Part shown: positions 12,875 to 12,928 of the stretch, piece after piece
Numbering within the stretch: the first letter of the stretch is position 1
Layout of the letters: every line of letters starts with the position of its first letter
Assembly: GCA_014729055.1 (NCBI GenBank)
Contig: WJKO01000852.1
Span: 1 to 12,928, forward strand
Direction: 5' to 3'
Source of the DNA: Promethearchaeota archaeon
GTDB lineage: Archaea; Asgardarchaeota; Lokiarchaeia; Sigyniarchaeales; Promethearchaeaceae
DNA length: 12,928 bases
Notes under the pieces: model-generated
The model's database searches: none
The model's input: the letters and a program-made list of their open reading frames with translations, nothing else
Told to the model about the DNA's origin: nothing
Made by a program: the position numbers and the translations under genes

Positions 12875-12928
12875 TTTCAGTTCTTTATGCAATGGAAACC
12901 GACTTCTATCTTCATTTTAGGTATTTCG

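Larger units (their letters stand above)
12549..12928. other. Gene-poor right end: AT-rich TFE leader, then a GC-rich, G-biased island
   Basis: No confident gene in 380 bases. Positions 12549-12730 are AT-rich and hold the TATA element. Positions 12731-12860 rise to about 48% G+C by my count, well above the flanks, with runs such as GGAGGGGGGC and GCGGGAGAGGG on the plus strand. Such islands in AT-rich archaea often mark structured RNA, but I do not recognise SRP RNA, RNase P RNA, tRNA or a C/D guide RNA. A frame that opens at ATG 12887 runs off the window and is too short to judge. Confidence 0.4.

Noticed and set aside
12887..12928. ORF starting at ATG 12887 and open to the right edge
   Set aside because: Only 14 codons are visible, without a ribosome site or promoter; it cannot be judged.
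1..12928. CRISPR array, insertion sequence, integrase or defence island
   Set aside because: No regularly spaced repeats, transposase, terminal inverted repeats or known defence genes were found; apart from the features noted, the gene content is core archaeal.

Overview
The window is archaeal and AT-rich. It carries the proteasome-activating nucleotidase PAN, an archaeal NAC homologue, MBF1, TFB and TFE, plus a split archaeal-type glutamate synthase. Promoters look like TATA boxes, several genes have GGAGG-type ribosome sites, and TTG and GTG starts occur. Gene content is of a general euryarchaeal kind. PAN argues against the classical Thermoplasma group. I cannot place the lineage further; a low-GC Thermoplasmatota or Asgard-like genome are both possible. 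No mobile element, CRISPR array, tRNA or rRNA was seen.

Layout. (1) 1-3160, plus strand: glutamate synthase as three separate polypeptides: glutaminase domain (5' end outside the window), ferredoxin/FMN synthase domain, and GXGXG domain. (2) 3199-6397, minus strand: a divergent TFB paralogue, preceded upstream by an anaerobic ribonucleotide reductase (NrdD) homologue that seems to have lost its radical chemistry. (3) 6654-9480, minus strand: PAN, a PUA-domain RNA-binding protein, NAC, and an unrecognised three-helix membrane protein. (4) 9760-11618, plus strand: MBF1 and the ribosome-associated GTPase HflX, divergent from PAN across a 279-bp AT-rich spacer with paired 6-bp dyads. (5) 11635-12548, minus strand: TFE and a 66-residue Cys-rich protein. 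(6) 12549-12928: a gene-poor end with a GC-rich island, terminator-like hairpins and one small possible ORF.

How the genes work together. Regions 3-5 form a neighbourhood for protein synthesis, quality control and basal transcription: NAC on nascent chains, PAN feeding the 20S proteasome, MBF1 and HflX at the ribosome, and TFE with RNA polymerase. Region 1 is central nitrogen assimilation.

The most unusual items are three. The first is the NrdD homologue: an intact 707-codon frame with Asp at the glycyl-radical position, no cysteine in the thiyl loop, and Ala at the accessory active-site cysteine, yet with its ATP-cone and zinc cysteines retained. The second is the TFE, whose zinc ribbon is split by a 49-residue charged insertion. 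The third is the TFB, which lacks the usual B-reader motif. No multi-gene novel defence or biosynthetic system is evident.
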